Shown piece after piece: positions 18,392 through 27,063 of a DNA stretch of 64,000 nt (position 1 is the first letter of the stretch; each line of letters opens with the position of its first letter). Where the stretch lies: NCBI GenBank assembly GCA_050300015.1, contig JBNKWZ010000014.1, positions 1 through 64,000 of the forward strand, in the 5' to 3' direction. A program made the translations under genes and the position numbers. This DNA is from CAYZQH01 sp050300015. GTDB taxonomy: Bacteria; Pseudomonadota; Gammaproteobacteria; Pseudomonadales; Cellvibrionaceae. Under the pieces are notes generated by a model. It did not search any database. It had not been told where the DNA came from and saw only the letters and a list, made by a program, of their open reading frames with translations.

Positions 18392-20812
18392 TTAATCGGG
18401 TTTGGGTTTATTCACAGCAGTTAAGCCTGCTCCACGAAATTGAGCCCGCCCCTGGTTCACATAATCTTGCACATCCACCGGGCGACCAAATAAATAGCCC
18501 TGTAAAGTATCACAGCCCTGCTGCACCAGAAAATCGCGCTGAGCTTCGGTTTCCACACCTTCGGCCACCACGGACAATTTGAGTTTATGGGCCATGGCAA
18601 TAATGGCGGTGGCAATTTCTGATCCGTGCTCATCGTGAGGAATATCTTCCACAAAGGAACGATCGATTTTTAGGGAGTTGATCGGAAAACGTTTTAAATA
18701 GGCCAGAGAGCTATATCCGGTACCAAAATCATCTATGGCAATCTTACACCCCAAATCACGAATGCGGCGCATAACATCAATAGCGCCTTGACTGTCATCC
18801 ATCACCACCGATTCGGTGAGTTCAAACTCTAACTGCAAAGGGCTCACCCTCGAAGCTTCCATCACCCGTTCAATTTCACTCAATAAGTTACGCGCGTAAA
18901 ATTGACGCCCAGACAGGTTCACAGAGATACCCTGAATACCGCATTCAGCCAAGTAAGGGCGATGATTGGACAAATGGAAACACACCTCTTCGAGCACCCA
19001 TTGGCCCAAACCAATAATCAGGCCTGTCTCCTCAGCCAAAGGAATAAAGCGGTCGGGGCGGATAAATCCCTCTTCAGGGTCTATCCAGCGGGTGAGCGCC
19101 TCGGCCCAAACCACATGACCATCGCTGGATACCTGTGGTTGCGCATAAACCTTTAAAGCGCCATCACGAATGGCTTGCTTTAGGCGTTGCTCCAATCGCA
19201 AGGTTTCACGAAGCTCCAAATCTAATTTATAGGAGAAGAAATTCACGCGATTCCGACCTTGAGACTTGGCCTCGTACAACGCCATATCCGCATTACGAAT
19301 TAGGTCATCGGCGTTATCACCATCATTGGGAAACAGCGCCACGCCAATGGATGCCCCCATATCCATGGTGTGACTTTGCACCACCACGGGCGTATTCACC
19401 GCATCGAGCACACGCTTGGCAAGGCTAGTCACTTCAATGGCTTCTTCTATAGGGGATAACACAATGGTAAATTCATCTCCCCCCATTCGGGAAACTGCAT
19501 CCTGCTCGCGCACCGCAGCGCGAATGCGTTGCGCCTGCTGCTTTAACACTTGGTCACCGGCTGCATGGCCAAGCAAATCATTGACCTTCTTAAAATTGTC
19601 CATATCCATCATCAGCACAGCGGCTTTGTTGCCGGAACGCTTCGCCTTGGCAATACCAAAGCTCAATAGATCCAACAAAAATCGACGATTGGGCAAGCTG
19701 GTTAAAGGATCATAAAAAGCGAGTTTCTCCAACTCTTTTTGAGCCGTTTTAAGCTCTGTGACATCGGCCACCGTGCCGATACTGCCGGTAACACCCGTTT
19801 TACCCTCAATCGGCACAATGTGTTCGAGCAAATGTTTCTCTCCACTGGTGCGCGTATGCCGATAACTGTACTCCACAATACTGGTAGATTTGTTTTCTTT
19901 TGCGCGCAACCAAGCGGCGTTATAAAACTCTAAATCGTCACGGCTGATGCGATTTTGGTGCTCCCTAAAGGGCGCCTCTTTACCTCGCACACCAGTAATG
20001 GCGTACCAAACTTCATTGGCGTACACGAGTTCGCGATCGGCATCCACTTGAAAGATACCAATCGGAGCATTTTCGGTTAGCGCCCGAAAACGATGCTCAG
20101 AAGCCTGCAAAGCTTTATTTTCATGGGCCAACGTATCAAGCATACGATTGATCACTTCCACCAACGCACCAATTTCATCGTCCGTATGGCGTGTTGCTCG
20201 ACGTTCCGAATAGGCATCCTCCACCAGGGCTTGCGCCGTTTGATGAAGCTCCTCTAAGGGCTTGGTCACATTTTTAAGAATCTTTTTAATCAGTTGGGAG
20301 GTAATACCCACCACGATGAGGATCAACACCACAACACTTAAGGCATAAATCAGTAACGCTTCGAATAGATAATTACGGGTTACCGTAATTTGAATGGTAC
20401 CCAGTGACTGCTCGAGGTGCTCCACGGGTTGAGAATACACAGAGTGCTGCCAAGAACCCGTGTGAACATTGCTCATATGCGCGGAGCATTCAAACGCGGA
20501 TTTTTCCTTCTGAAACTGAGCAAACAATTGGCGACGACCATCGAACAAACAAATCAGCTCCACATTGGGGTTAAACCGCGCCGCCTGTAGATTGGTTTTC
20601 GCGGCAACTCGATCGTCAAACTCCAATGCCGCGCGCGAGCGGTTGCCCAAAATATTGGCTAGCACGCTCACATCTTGCTGCAGCTTTTTTTCACTCAGCC
20701 AAAATTCTATACCGGTAACACCTAAGCCTAAAAGGCTCAACACCAAAATCAAACTGGTACTGATAATCAGCAGAATCTTTTTTCGAAAGGATTGGCGTCT
20801 TTGCTCAGGCAT
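18392..20812 (-). CDS. Membrane CHASE8-HAMP-PAS-GGDEF-EAL c-di-GMP enzyme (YfiN-like sensor part)
   Basis: 806 aa from the ATG at 20812. Two membrane helices (about residues 12-35 and 155-178) flank a periplasmic CHASE8-type domain (LQQDVSVLANILGNRSRAAL, LQAARFNPNVELICLFD). A HAMP-like segment, a PAS domain (ALTENAPIGIFQVDADRELV), GGDEF and EAL domains follow. The diguanylate cyclase motif is intact (RMGGDEFTIVL), and so are the phosphodiesterase motifs (AEALTRW, VNLSGRQF, IDDFGTGYSSL, KIDRSF, EGVETE, QGYLFGRP). Both activities are therefore possible. The periplasmic part and HAMP resemble YfiN/TpbB, but YfiN lacks PAS and EAL. The gene follows the yfiR-like gene with one base between. Confidence 0.88.
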   Translation of the reverse strand: MPEQRRQSFRKKILLIISTSLILVLSLLGLGVTGIEFWLSEKKLQQDVSVLANILGNRSRAALEFDDRVAAKTNLQAARFNPNVELICLFDGRRQLFAQFQKEKSAFECSAHMSNVHTGSWQHSVYSQPVEHLEQSLGTIQITVTRNYLFEALLIYALSVVVLILIVVGITSQLIKKILKNVTKPLEELHQTAQALVEDAYSERRATRHTDDEIGALVEVINRMLDTLAHENKALQASEHRFRALTENAPIGIFQVDADRELVYANEVWYAITGVRGKEAPFREHQNRISRDDLEFYNAAWLRAKENKSTSIVEYSYRHTRTSGEKHLLEHIVPIEGKTGVTGSIGTVADVTELKTAQKELEKLAFYDPLTSLPNRRFLLDLLSFGIAKAKRSGNKAAVLMMDMDNFKKVNDLLGHAAGDQVLKQQAQRIRAAVREQDAVSRMGGDEFTIVLSPIEEAIEVTSLAKRVLDAVNTPVVVQSHTMDMGASIGVALFPNDGDNADDLIRNADMALYEAKSQGRNRVNFFSYKLDLELRETLRLEQRLKQAIRDGALKVYAQPQVSSDGHVVWAEALTRWIDPEEGFIRPDRFIPLAEETGLIIGLGQWVLEEVCFHLSNHRPYLAECGIQGISVNLSGRQFYARNLLSEIERVMEASRVSPLQLEFELTESVVMDDSQGAIDVMRRIRDLGCKIAIDDFGTGYSSLAYLKRFPINSLKIDRSFVEDIPHDEHGSEIATAIIAMAHKLKLSVVAEGVETEAQRDFLVQQGCDTLQGYLFGRPVDVQDYVNQGRAQFRGAGLTAVNKPKPD

Positions 20813-20813
20813 A

Positions 20814-21395
20814 TTACTTTCTGACCTGTGACGCCAATTCGAGGAGCGAGGCATCCAATCTTATGTTCGCCGCCAAGGCTTTCGCTAAGTTCACCTCAAA
20901 CCGCACCCGCTGATCATCCAAGCGCAAGGTAATCATCATGTCTTGATCGACTCGCTCGGCACAGCCATCGCAAACAGTCAGGGAATTGTTGGCTTGCGCA
21001 TAAGAGAGGATCGTCCGTACACGCTCTTGTTTGACTTTACTGCCAATCACAAAGCTGTGGCACTGAGACCAATCTTCACCACCAAGCAGGGAGACATTCA
21101 GGTTTTTTTTACCCACTTTGGCCACCCCGTTGGCGGGCACCAAATAGGGCTCGGAAATGGGAGAGCCCACCAGACATAAGGAGAGCTCATCGGAGGTCGA
21201 GAGAAGTTCGCGATCGTTCCATGATGTGAATCGGAGTACACCTACCGTAACGGCTGCTCGAAGCTCGCCCTCCATAGCAGAATAGCCCTCTGCTCGGATC
21301 AGTGCACTCGGGAATATATACCCTGCCCATATTGCCAAAAGGGCCAGCCATTTAAACCCATGTTTCAACCGTCGCCATGACGGAAGTATTGACAT
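20814..21395 (-). CDS. YfiR-like (DUF4154) periplasmic regulator
   Basis: 193 aa from the ATG at 21395; longer starts at 21407 and 21431 are possible. GAGGG lies 5 nt before 21395. A signal peptide or anchor (about residues 13-36, WLALLAIWAGYIFPSALIRA) is followed by a YfiR/DUF4154 domain: MEGELRAAVTVGVLRFTSWN, LCLVGSPI, and the C-terminal VRFEVNLAKALAANIRLDASLLELA. Two cysteine pairs are candidates for the stabilising disulfides of the family. In Pseudomonas, YfiR holds the diguanylate cyclase YfiN inactive from the periplasm. Here its stop (TAA) is separated by one base from the start of a CHASE8 enzyme, so it probably regulates that protein. Confidence 0.8.
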   Translation of the reverse strand: MSILPSWRRLKHGFKWLALLAIWAGYIFPSALIRAEGYSAMEGELRAAVTVGVLRFTSWNDRELLSTSDELSLCLVGSPISEPYLVPANGVAKVGKKNLNVSLLGGEDWSQCHSFVIGSKVKQERVRTILSYAQANNSLTVCDGCAERVDQDMMITLRLDDQRVRFEVNLAKALAANIRLDASLLELASQVRK

Positions 21396-21859
21396 CGCAA
21401 CCCTCATGCTGGAGGCATGTCTTCCATGCATTTCTTAGTATTTTTGGGTTTGAGCCCTCATGGCCCAAATATTCGCGGTAACCTTGCGGACCTTAGCTCA
21501 ACCCATGAAGCACCATCGGGCAATGCGCCGAAAACTGCCTCAAATAACTCAGATCAAACAAAAGACTTCATAGCGATGCGACACTTTATTTTGCCAACTA
21601 AAGCGAACTTAAAAGGTTTTCACTACCATTAAGGGCTTTTGGCAAACTTTAACAACCGCCCAACACAACCAAAACACTGCACATCTTCCCTTTGCAACCT
21701 TCCACATGCCTTGCGGTTATGACGGCTGTAACTCTAGACGGGACAACTGTCACGCAAGACAGGACAATGCCCACACGCTAAGTGAGTATACACCTTCATA
21801 TTAGTCAAGCTATGAGACTTTTGGTGCAATAATATAAATTTAGAAGACAATATCCATAT
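21396..21859. other. Spacer upstream of the yfiR-like gene
   Basis: About 460 bp between the yfiR-like start and the stop of the next minus-strand gene. AT-rich towards 21780-21860. Small frames here have no family match or ribosome-binding site. The promoter for the yfiR-like operon probably lies at 21400-21600, but no clear -35/-10 pair was seen. Confidence 0.35.
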
Positions 21860-22675
21860 TTAATTTACGGATACCTTTTGGTACACCCAGTTGTGTTTCA
21901 CGTCATCGCACACAATGTAAGTGTTCGAAAGCGGCATGCACTGCGTCAGCGCTTGTGGCAGCAAAGCTGTATAGCGTTTTTTGACCCCTATGGTGGCCTT
22001 GTCGCGCTTGAGAAATTCGTACATTTGCCCCATCCGCTGATGAAAAGACTCTCCCAGTCGAGTAACCTCTAGGTAGGTGTGGTGAAACTTGGTGTAAGAC
22101 ATGGTAGATGCCGCGAGCCCTAAGCGCACCATACCATCAATGTAAGTGCCATAGCTTTTGGCGAGATAAGGGCCAAGCTCTGTCGGGCTCTGTGCACTGG
22201 GGTCAAACGCTGTGAGCGTTAAGGTATGGTCAAAAGCCTCTGGTGCCAACTGCTCATTCGCCACGTTGAACAACAGTTGAAAGTCATTATCTCCACACTG
22301 AATCCGCTCACCCAGCAACCGACAGCGCCCAACAAGTGACGACGGCGCGTGCACCGGTGGTCTCGGTGGCGCTTGTTGAGGCTTTTGGGGAGCTCGGGCA
22401 TTGGCTTTTGCCTTACGCGGCGCGTCCTTGGGTACCACGGGATCTGGTATCACAGGCAAGGTGAACCCCAACGCTGCCGCTGGGCGTTTTAATAACAAAC
22501 GCTGAGTTTGGGGTGGGTTTTTACGAAAATCTTTAAGGCTATAGGGCAGCGCACCCCGATTTTTCGCCTTCACCTGGCAAAAGACTTTTTCCAGGTCATT
22601 GCGTGCGTAGGACTCACAAGCCAAAGTGGGCATACTAACTGCCACAAACACTGCGACCACAATAACTTTTAACAT
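21860..22675 (-). CDS. Secreted protein of unknown function
   Basis: 271 aa; not recognised. Start ATG 22675 chosen over an in-frame GTG two codons upstream because GGGGTGG precedes it closely. A signal peptide is evident (MLKVIVVAVFVAVSMPTLA) with cleavage probably before CESYARND. A Pro/Ala/Lys-rich linker (about residues 68-110) follows, then a C-terminal globular region with cysteines (GRCRLLGERIQCGDNDFQLL, ALTQCMPLSNTYIVCDD) that could form disulfides in the periplasm. The cysteine after the signal peptide does not fit the usual lipobox (Thr at -3). Divergent from ubiE; no operon partners. Confidence 0.7.
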   Translation of the reverse strand: MLKVIVVAVFVAVSMPTLACESYARNDLEKVFCQVKAKNRGALPYSLKDFRKNPPQTQRLLLKRPAAALGFTLPVIPDPVVPKDAPRKAKANARAPQKPQQAPPRPPVHAPSSLVGRCRLLGERIQCGDNDFQLLFNVANEQLAPEAFDHTLTLTAFDPSAQSPTELGPYLAKSYGTYIDGMVRLGLAASTMSYTKFHHTYLEVTRLGESFHQRMGQMYEFLKRDKATIGVKKRYTALLPQALTQCMPLSNTYIVCDDVKHNWVYQKVSVN

Positions 22676-22866
22676 AACCACCCCAATGACTCTTGATAAT
22701 CAACCATAGCCAATTCAAAAGCGCGTTACAATGCACACTCTTTGGAACCTACCATCGCTTACGTGGTGCCCCCAAAGCTCTTTTAGCCAGTGGGCGACCA
22801 AAGACAGTTAAGACAATCAAGAGCGCCTGTAAAGGTGCCCTTAAGATGCTATTGCAAGGTTAGACC

Positions 22867-23616
22867 ATGAACAACAACGACATGACGGATTTTGGCTTTC
22901 AGAAAGTCAAAACCTCGGAAAAGGCCGAAAAAGTCGCAGGCGTATTTCACTCTGTGGCCGCCAAGTACGACTTGATGAACGACTTGATGTCGGGCGGCGT
23001 CCACCGCCTGTGGAAGCGCGCCACCATCGAAATGTCTGCCGCAAGGGCGGGCCAACAGATTTTGGACATTGCCGGTGGCACCGGTGACCTTACCGAGGCT
23101 TTTTCGCGCATTGTCGGGCCCGAAGGGCATGTAGTACTGGCCGACATTAACGGCTCCATGCTGAATGTGGGGCGTGATAAATTGCTCAATCACGGCATCG
23201 CACAAAATGTCACCTTCGCCCAAGCTGACGCGCAAACCCTACCTTTTGCCGACAACCGCTTTGATTGCATTACCATTGCCTTTGGCTTGCGCAACGTGAC
23301 AGATAAAGCCCTTGCGCTGCGCTCCATGTTAAGGGTGCTCAAACCGGGTGGGCGCCTGCTGATATTGGAGTTCTCTAAGCCCGTTTCACAAACCCTAAGT
23401 CAACTCTACGACAAGTACTCGTTTCATATTCTCCCGAAAATGGGCCAATGGGTGGCCGGCGATGCGCAAAGCTACCGCTATTTGGCCGAAAGTATTCGCA
23501 TGCACCCGGATCAAAACACCCTCAAAACCCTGATGGAAGAGGCGGGTTTCACCCAGTGTAGTTACACCAATATGACTGGCGGCATCGTCGCTTTGCACAA
23601 GGGGTTCAAACCGTGA
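22867..23616 (+). CDS. ubiE: Ubiquinone/menaquinone biosynthesis C-methyltransferase UbiE
   Basis: 249 aa. Methylates the benzoquinol ring of the ubiquinone precursor using S-adenosylmethionine. The SAM-binding motif is LDIAGGTGDLT, with family motifs KVAGVFHSVAAKYDLMNDLM, VVLADINGSML, DAQTLPFADNRFDCITIAFGLRNV and LLILEFSKP. The stop overlaps the start of ubiJ by 4 bp. First gene of ubiE-ubiJ-ubiB. Confidence 0.97.
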   Translation: MNNNDMTDFGFQKVKTSEKAEKVAGVFHSVAAKYDLMNDLMSGGVHRLWKRATIEMSAARAGQQILDIAGGTGDLTEAFSRIVGPEGHVVLADINGSMLNVGRDKLLNHGIAQNVTFAQADAQTLPFADNRFDCITIAFGLRNVTDKALALRSMLRVLKPGGRLLILEFSKPVSQTLSQLYDKYSFHILPKMGQWVAGDAQSYRYLAESIRMHPDQNTLKTLMEEAGFTQCSYTNMTGGIVALHKGFKP

Positions 23617-24233
23617 GCGCCACTCGCAATCAGCTGTTGGCGCGCACGCTGGAGCTCGTCATCAATCGGGCCCTGCGCTATGACCCTGGAAGCCGTGCAG
23701 CACTGGCAAAGCTGGATCAAAAGGTTTTAGGCGTGATTTGCGAAGCCCCCAAACTGCAATGTTATTTTGTGGTCGAAGGCGAAACCCTGCGCGTGCAGCA
23801 ATTTTGCGAACCGCCCATTGCTTGCCAACTGCGAGGTAAAGCGCTGGATTTTGCCGCACTCGCCGGACGCGATGTGCAAACACTTGCCAACACCGACATC
23901 TCCGTTGAGGGCAACCCAGGCGTGCTGGCCATGTGGTTGGATATGATCAAAGCCTTGGAGGTAGACTGGGAGGAAGCCCTAGGAGATGCCATTGGCAGCT
24001 TGCCCGCCCACTGGGTCGCCACCGGGGTTCGCAGCAATACCCAGTGGCTCAAAAATCGCAGCGAAAAACTCCCGGGTTACCTCACAAGCCTGGTGACCGA
24101 GGAGCTCCAACTGACGCCCAACCCCTTAGAGGCCGAACACCTCTATCATGCCATCAACCAAACGCGCTCCGACACCGCGCGCCTGGAGGCCCGTATCAAC
24201 CAACTCAAACAACGGCACCTTTCAACCCCGTGA
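23613..24233 (+). CDS. ubiJ: Ubiquinone biosynthesis accessory factor UbiJ (SCP2 domain)
   Basis: 206 aa. A lipid-binding SCP2-like protein thought to present hydrophobic ubiquinone intermediates to the soluble Ubi enzyme complex. The N-terminal SCP2 fold (ELVINRALRYDPGSRAALAKLDQKVLGV ends at about residue 40; quoted in part as ALRYDPGSRAALAKL) is followed by the C-terminal helical region (RLEARINQLKQR) that forms a coiled coil. The start is GTG at 23613, overlapping ubiE by 4 bp, and the stop overlaps ubiB by 4 bp. Sequence conservation in this family is low; position supports the call. Confidence 0.93.
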   Translation: MSATRNQLLARTLELVINRALRYDPGSRAALAKLDQKVLGVICEAPKLQCYFVVEGETLRVQQFCEPPIACQLRGKALDFAALAGRDVQTLANTDISVEGNPGVLAMWLDMIKALEVDWEEALGDAIGSLPAHWVATGVRSNTQWLKNRSEKLPGYLTSLVTEELQLTPNPLEAEHLYHAINQTRSDTARLEARINQLKQRHLSTP

Positions 24234-25849
24234 AAAAACTGTTGCGCTTTTTGACCATATTAAGAACCCTGGCCAAACACCGTGTGGATGAGTGCCTGGC
24301 AGATAGCCACCGCACCTGGCTCATTCGCTGGACCTTTGTGCTACTGCGCTTTGGCGCACGCTTGGAACACAGCCGCGCCTGGCACCTGCGTCAAGCGCTA
24401 GAGGATTTGGGGCCCATTTTTGTGAAGTTCGGGCAGCTGCTTTCCACCCGTCCGGATTTACTTCCTGAAGATTTGGTACAAGAGCTCAACAAACTGCAAG
24501 ACGATGTGGCGCCCTTCGCCTCTGAACGCTTTAAAACCCTCGTGGAGCAGGCCCTTGGCCAACCCACCGAAACACTCTTTGCCGAGTTTGAATTGACCCC
24601 CATGGCCTCGGCCTCTATTGCTCAGGTGCACGGTGCGGTGCTGCACGACGGCAGCAAAGTGGTGGTCAAGGCCGTGCGCCCCAATATTGAATCCACCATT
24701 ACCCAAGACGTGGCCTTAATGGCCTTTGCTGCCCGGTGTTTGGCGCGCTTTGTACCCGAAGGCCGTCGGTTAAAGCCGGTGGAAGTGGTAGAGGAATACA
24801 GACAAACCATCTTCGACGAATTAAACCTAATGCGCGAAGCCGCCAATGCTTCGCAATTGCGCCGCAACTTTGAAGGCTCACCGCTTTTGTATGTGCCGGA
24901 GGTCTACTGGGATTATTGCCGTACCAATGTGATGGTGATGGAGCGCATTGAAGGCGTGCAAGTGACCGACATGGCAGCCCTCAAAGCCCAAGGCGTGGAC
25001 ATCAAAAAACTTGCCGAACGCGGGGTGGAAATCTTTTTCACCCAGGTATTTGATCACAACTTTTTTCACGCTGACATGCACCCAGGCAATGTGTATGTGG
25101 ATGTGAGCCAACCTCACGACCCCAACTACATTGCCCTGGATATGGCCATTATTGGGTCTCTATCACGCCAGGATCAATTCTACTTAGCTCGTAACATGCT
25201 CGCCATGTTCCGCCGCGATTACCGCCAAGTGGCCGAGTTACATGTGCTGTCGGGTTGGGTACCCAAGGGAACCTCCATTAGTGCCTTTGAATCTGCCATT
25301 CGTACCGTGTGCGAGCCGCTATTTGAGAAACCCATTAAAGACATCGCCTTTGGCGAGGCGCTGATTACCCTGTTTCAAACCGCACGCCGGTTCGATATGC
25401 CCGTGCAACCGCAGTTGGTGTTGCTGCAAAAAACCCTGGTGAACATCGAAGGCCTGGGGCGCCAGCTCTACCCCGAACTGAATTTATGGGCCACTGCGCA
25501 CCCCTATTTAGAGCGCTGGCTGAAACGCCGCTTCCATCCCAAAACCCTATTCAAGGAGTTGAAGCGCCAGGCCCCCGAATGGATGGAAAAATTCCCAGAG
25601 GTACCCCACTTAGCCCTTGATACAGTGGAGCGCATTAAACAATTGGCTGAAAAAGCGCCCGAATGGGAGGCCGCCAATCAAACCACCGTGGATTGGGTTA
25701 AGCGCCAAAAATCTTCCCGCCGACGCAAGGGCATCGCCGCCGCCGCACTGTTGGCCGCAAGCCTCTATGTGCGCCCGCTCCTGCCATCGGTCCCACTGGA
25801 GGCCTTTTTATTGGCGGGCCTTGCAGCCCTGGCCTACGCCATGAGTTAG
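24230..25849 (+). CDS. ubiB: Ubiquinone biosynthesis atypical kinase/ATPase UbiB
   Basis: 539 aa from GTG at 24230, which overlaps the ubiJ stop (GTGA). The frame is open for a further 99 codons inside ubiJ, but that extension is a shadow and lacks family residues. Signature motifs of the ADCK/UbiB family: the KxGQ motif in FVKFGQLLSTRPDLLP, the Ala-rich loop ASASIAQVHGA, the catalytic VMVMERIEGV and HADMHPGN. Two C-terminal transmembrane helices (about residues 495-535) anchor it to the inner membrane. Length matches E. coli UbiB (546 aa). Confidence 0.96.
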   Translation: MKKLLRFLTILRTLAKHRVDECLADSHRTWLIRWTFVLLRFGARLEHSRAWHLRQALEDLGPIFVKFGQLLSTRPDLLPEDLVQELNKLQDDVAPFASERFKTLVEQALGQPTETLFAEFELTPMASASIAQVHGAVLHDGSKVVVKAVRPNIESTITQDVALMAFAARCLARFVPEGRRLKPVEVVEEYRQTIFDELNLMREAANASQLRRNFEGSPLLYVPEVYWDYCRTNVMVMERIEGVQVTDMAALKAQGVDIKKLAERGVEIFFTQVFDHNFFHADMHPGNVYVDVSQPHDPNYIALDMAIIGSLSRQDQFYLARNMLAMFRRDYRQVAELHVLSGWVPKGTSISAFESAIRTVCEPLFEKPIKDIAFGEALITLFQTARRFDMPVQPQLVLLQKTLVNIEGLGRQLYPELNLWATAHPYLERWLKRRFHPKTLFKELKRQAPEWMEKFPEVPHLALDTVERIKQLAEKAPEWEAANQTTVDWVKRQKSSRRRKGIAAAALLAASLYVRPLLPSVPLEAFLLAGLAALAYAMS

Positions 25850-25852
25850 CCA

Positions 25853-26154
25853 ATGCCCATACCGCTGATGACCTACCCCAAATACAGTTGCCCCTTTCCC
25901 TCAGGCCCTGGCCAAGGCGCAACCAGATTTGGTACTTTACGCCGCAGGGGTGAATGCTTTGAGCTCGACCCGCTAGGGCTTTTAAATATGACCAAACAGG
26001 GTATTCGCGCCCACGACCAAAGATGCTCGAGACCTTAAAAGCCGCCAGCACTCCCATGGCTATAGTCATTGGCGGAAGCGACAACGATGACCGCTTAGTG
26101 CTCGCCAAAAACCACGGCAGTATTGTGGAGGTCGCGCACGCTTTGTGGCGCTAG
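25853..26154 (+). pseudogene. Remnant of a histone-deacetylase-family (acetoin-utilisation-like) gene
   Basis: About 300 bp, directly after ubiB, in which three reading frames together spell the two ends of a bacterial histone-deacetylase-family protein. The start IPLMTYPKYSCPFP (25853 on) resembles the family N-terminus. A few codons later another frame gives ALAKAQPDLVLYAAGVNALS (25911-25970), then the first frame gives FELDPLGLLNMTKQGIRAHD (about 25958-26020), and a third gives MLETLKAASTPMAIVIGGSD and KNHGSIVEVAHALWR up to TAG at 26152-26154. The order is colinear with the family C-terminus. Some 200 central residues, including the metal-binding site, are missing. A deletion plus at least two frameshifts; surely non-functional. 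Confidence 0.8.
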
Positions 26155-26208
26155 CTGTGACCGCACCACTCAAATCCTTTTAAAAACAACACGAGACACG
26201 TTTCGCCG

Positions 26209-27063
26209 ATGAATGCCACGAATGCCACTCCATGGCCCACCTTTGAACTGACCACCGCCAATGGCGCAACGCTCACCGTGCAAGGCTATGGCGCCCATAT
26301 CACACACTGGCGAAGTGCCTCGCAAAAGCCTTGGATCTTCACTTCGCAACAAGCGGAATTCAGCGAAGGCAAAGCCATTCGCGGCGGCGTGCCTATTATT
26401 TTTCCACAATTTAACCAAATGGGAAGCGGCCCAAAACACGGCTTTTTAAGAAATACCTTTTGGCAATGTCGCGCGCAAAGTCAGCCTGGCGAACCCACTC
26501 AGCAAGCCACTTTTGTTCACGCAAGCAATGACACCACACGCCAACTCTGGCCCCACGATTACCACGCCAGCTTTACCCTCACACTCACAGACACTGCACT
26601 TGCCATGGCGCTTAGCATTATCAATACCGGCAACACTGCTTTTGATTTTCGCGCAGCGCTGCACACCTACATTGCGGTTTCTGAACTGAAAACCACAACG
26701 CTTTCTGGCTTTAACCAGAATGCCTATTGGGACAATGGAACCCCTTTTGAACAGCGCAGACAATTAACAGCTACCGCCCTCAGCTTTGACGACGCCATCG
26801 ACCGTGTGGTGTTTGACACTCAGGAGCCACTGCTACTGCAAGACGGCAAAGGGCGGCTACAGATTCAACACGAGGGCTTTGCCGATGCGGTCATTTGGAA
26901 CCCTGGCATAGAGGGTGCCCGCGCGCTGAAAGATTTTGCCGACGATGAATTCAACCGCATGTTATGCGTAGAAGGCGCGGCGATCGATCAACCATTGGTC
27001 TTACAACCCGGCGAGCAGTGGGTAGGCAAGCAAACCTTGACGGAGTTGAACAACACAGACTAA
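26209..27063 (+). CDS. D-hexose-6-phosphate mutarotase (YeaD-like aldose epimerase)
   Basis: 284 aa. The galactose-mutarotase-like beta-sandwich family of glucose-6-phosphate 1-epimerases, which interconvert the anomers of hexose-6-phosphates in the cytosol. Family motifs: YGAHITHW, the phosphate-binding KAIRGGVPIIFPQF, PKHGFLRNTFW, the catalytic His region AALHTYIAVSE, and VIWNPG plus MLCVEGA with the catalytic Glu near the end. A likely start is the ATG at 26209. Its TAA overlaps the TAG of the convergent gene by two bases. Confidence 0.88.
   Translation: MNATNATPWPTFELTTANGATLTVQGYGAHITHWRSASQKPWIFTSQQAEFSEGKAIRGGVPIIFPQFNQMGSGPKHGFLRNTFWQCRAQSQPGEPTQQATFVHASNDTTRQLWPHDYHASFTLTLTDTALAMALSIINTGNTAFDFRAALHTYIAVSELKTTTLSGFNQNAYWDNGTPFEQRRQLTATALSFDDAIDRVVFDTQEPLLLQDGKGRLQIQHEGFADAVIWNPGIEGARALKDFADDEFNRMLCVEGAAIDQPLVLQPGEQWVGKQTLTELNNTD

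Noticed and set aside
21417..21632. 71-codon plus-strand frame before the yfiR-like gene
   Set aside because: No family match and no ribosome-binding site.
23933..24229. N-terminal extension of ubiB
   Set aside because: Open frame inside ubiJ without family similarity; the GTG at 24230 overlaps the ubiJ stop.
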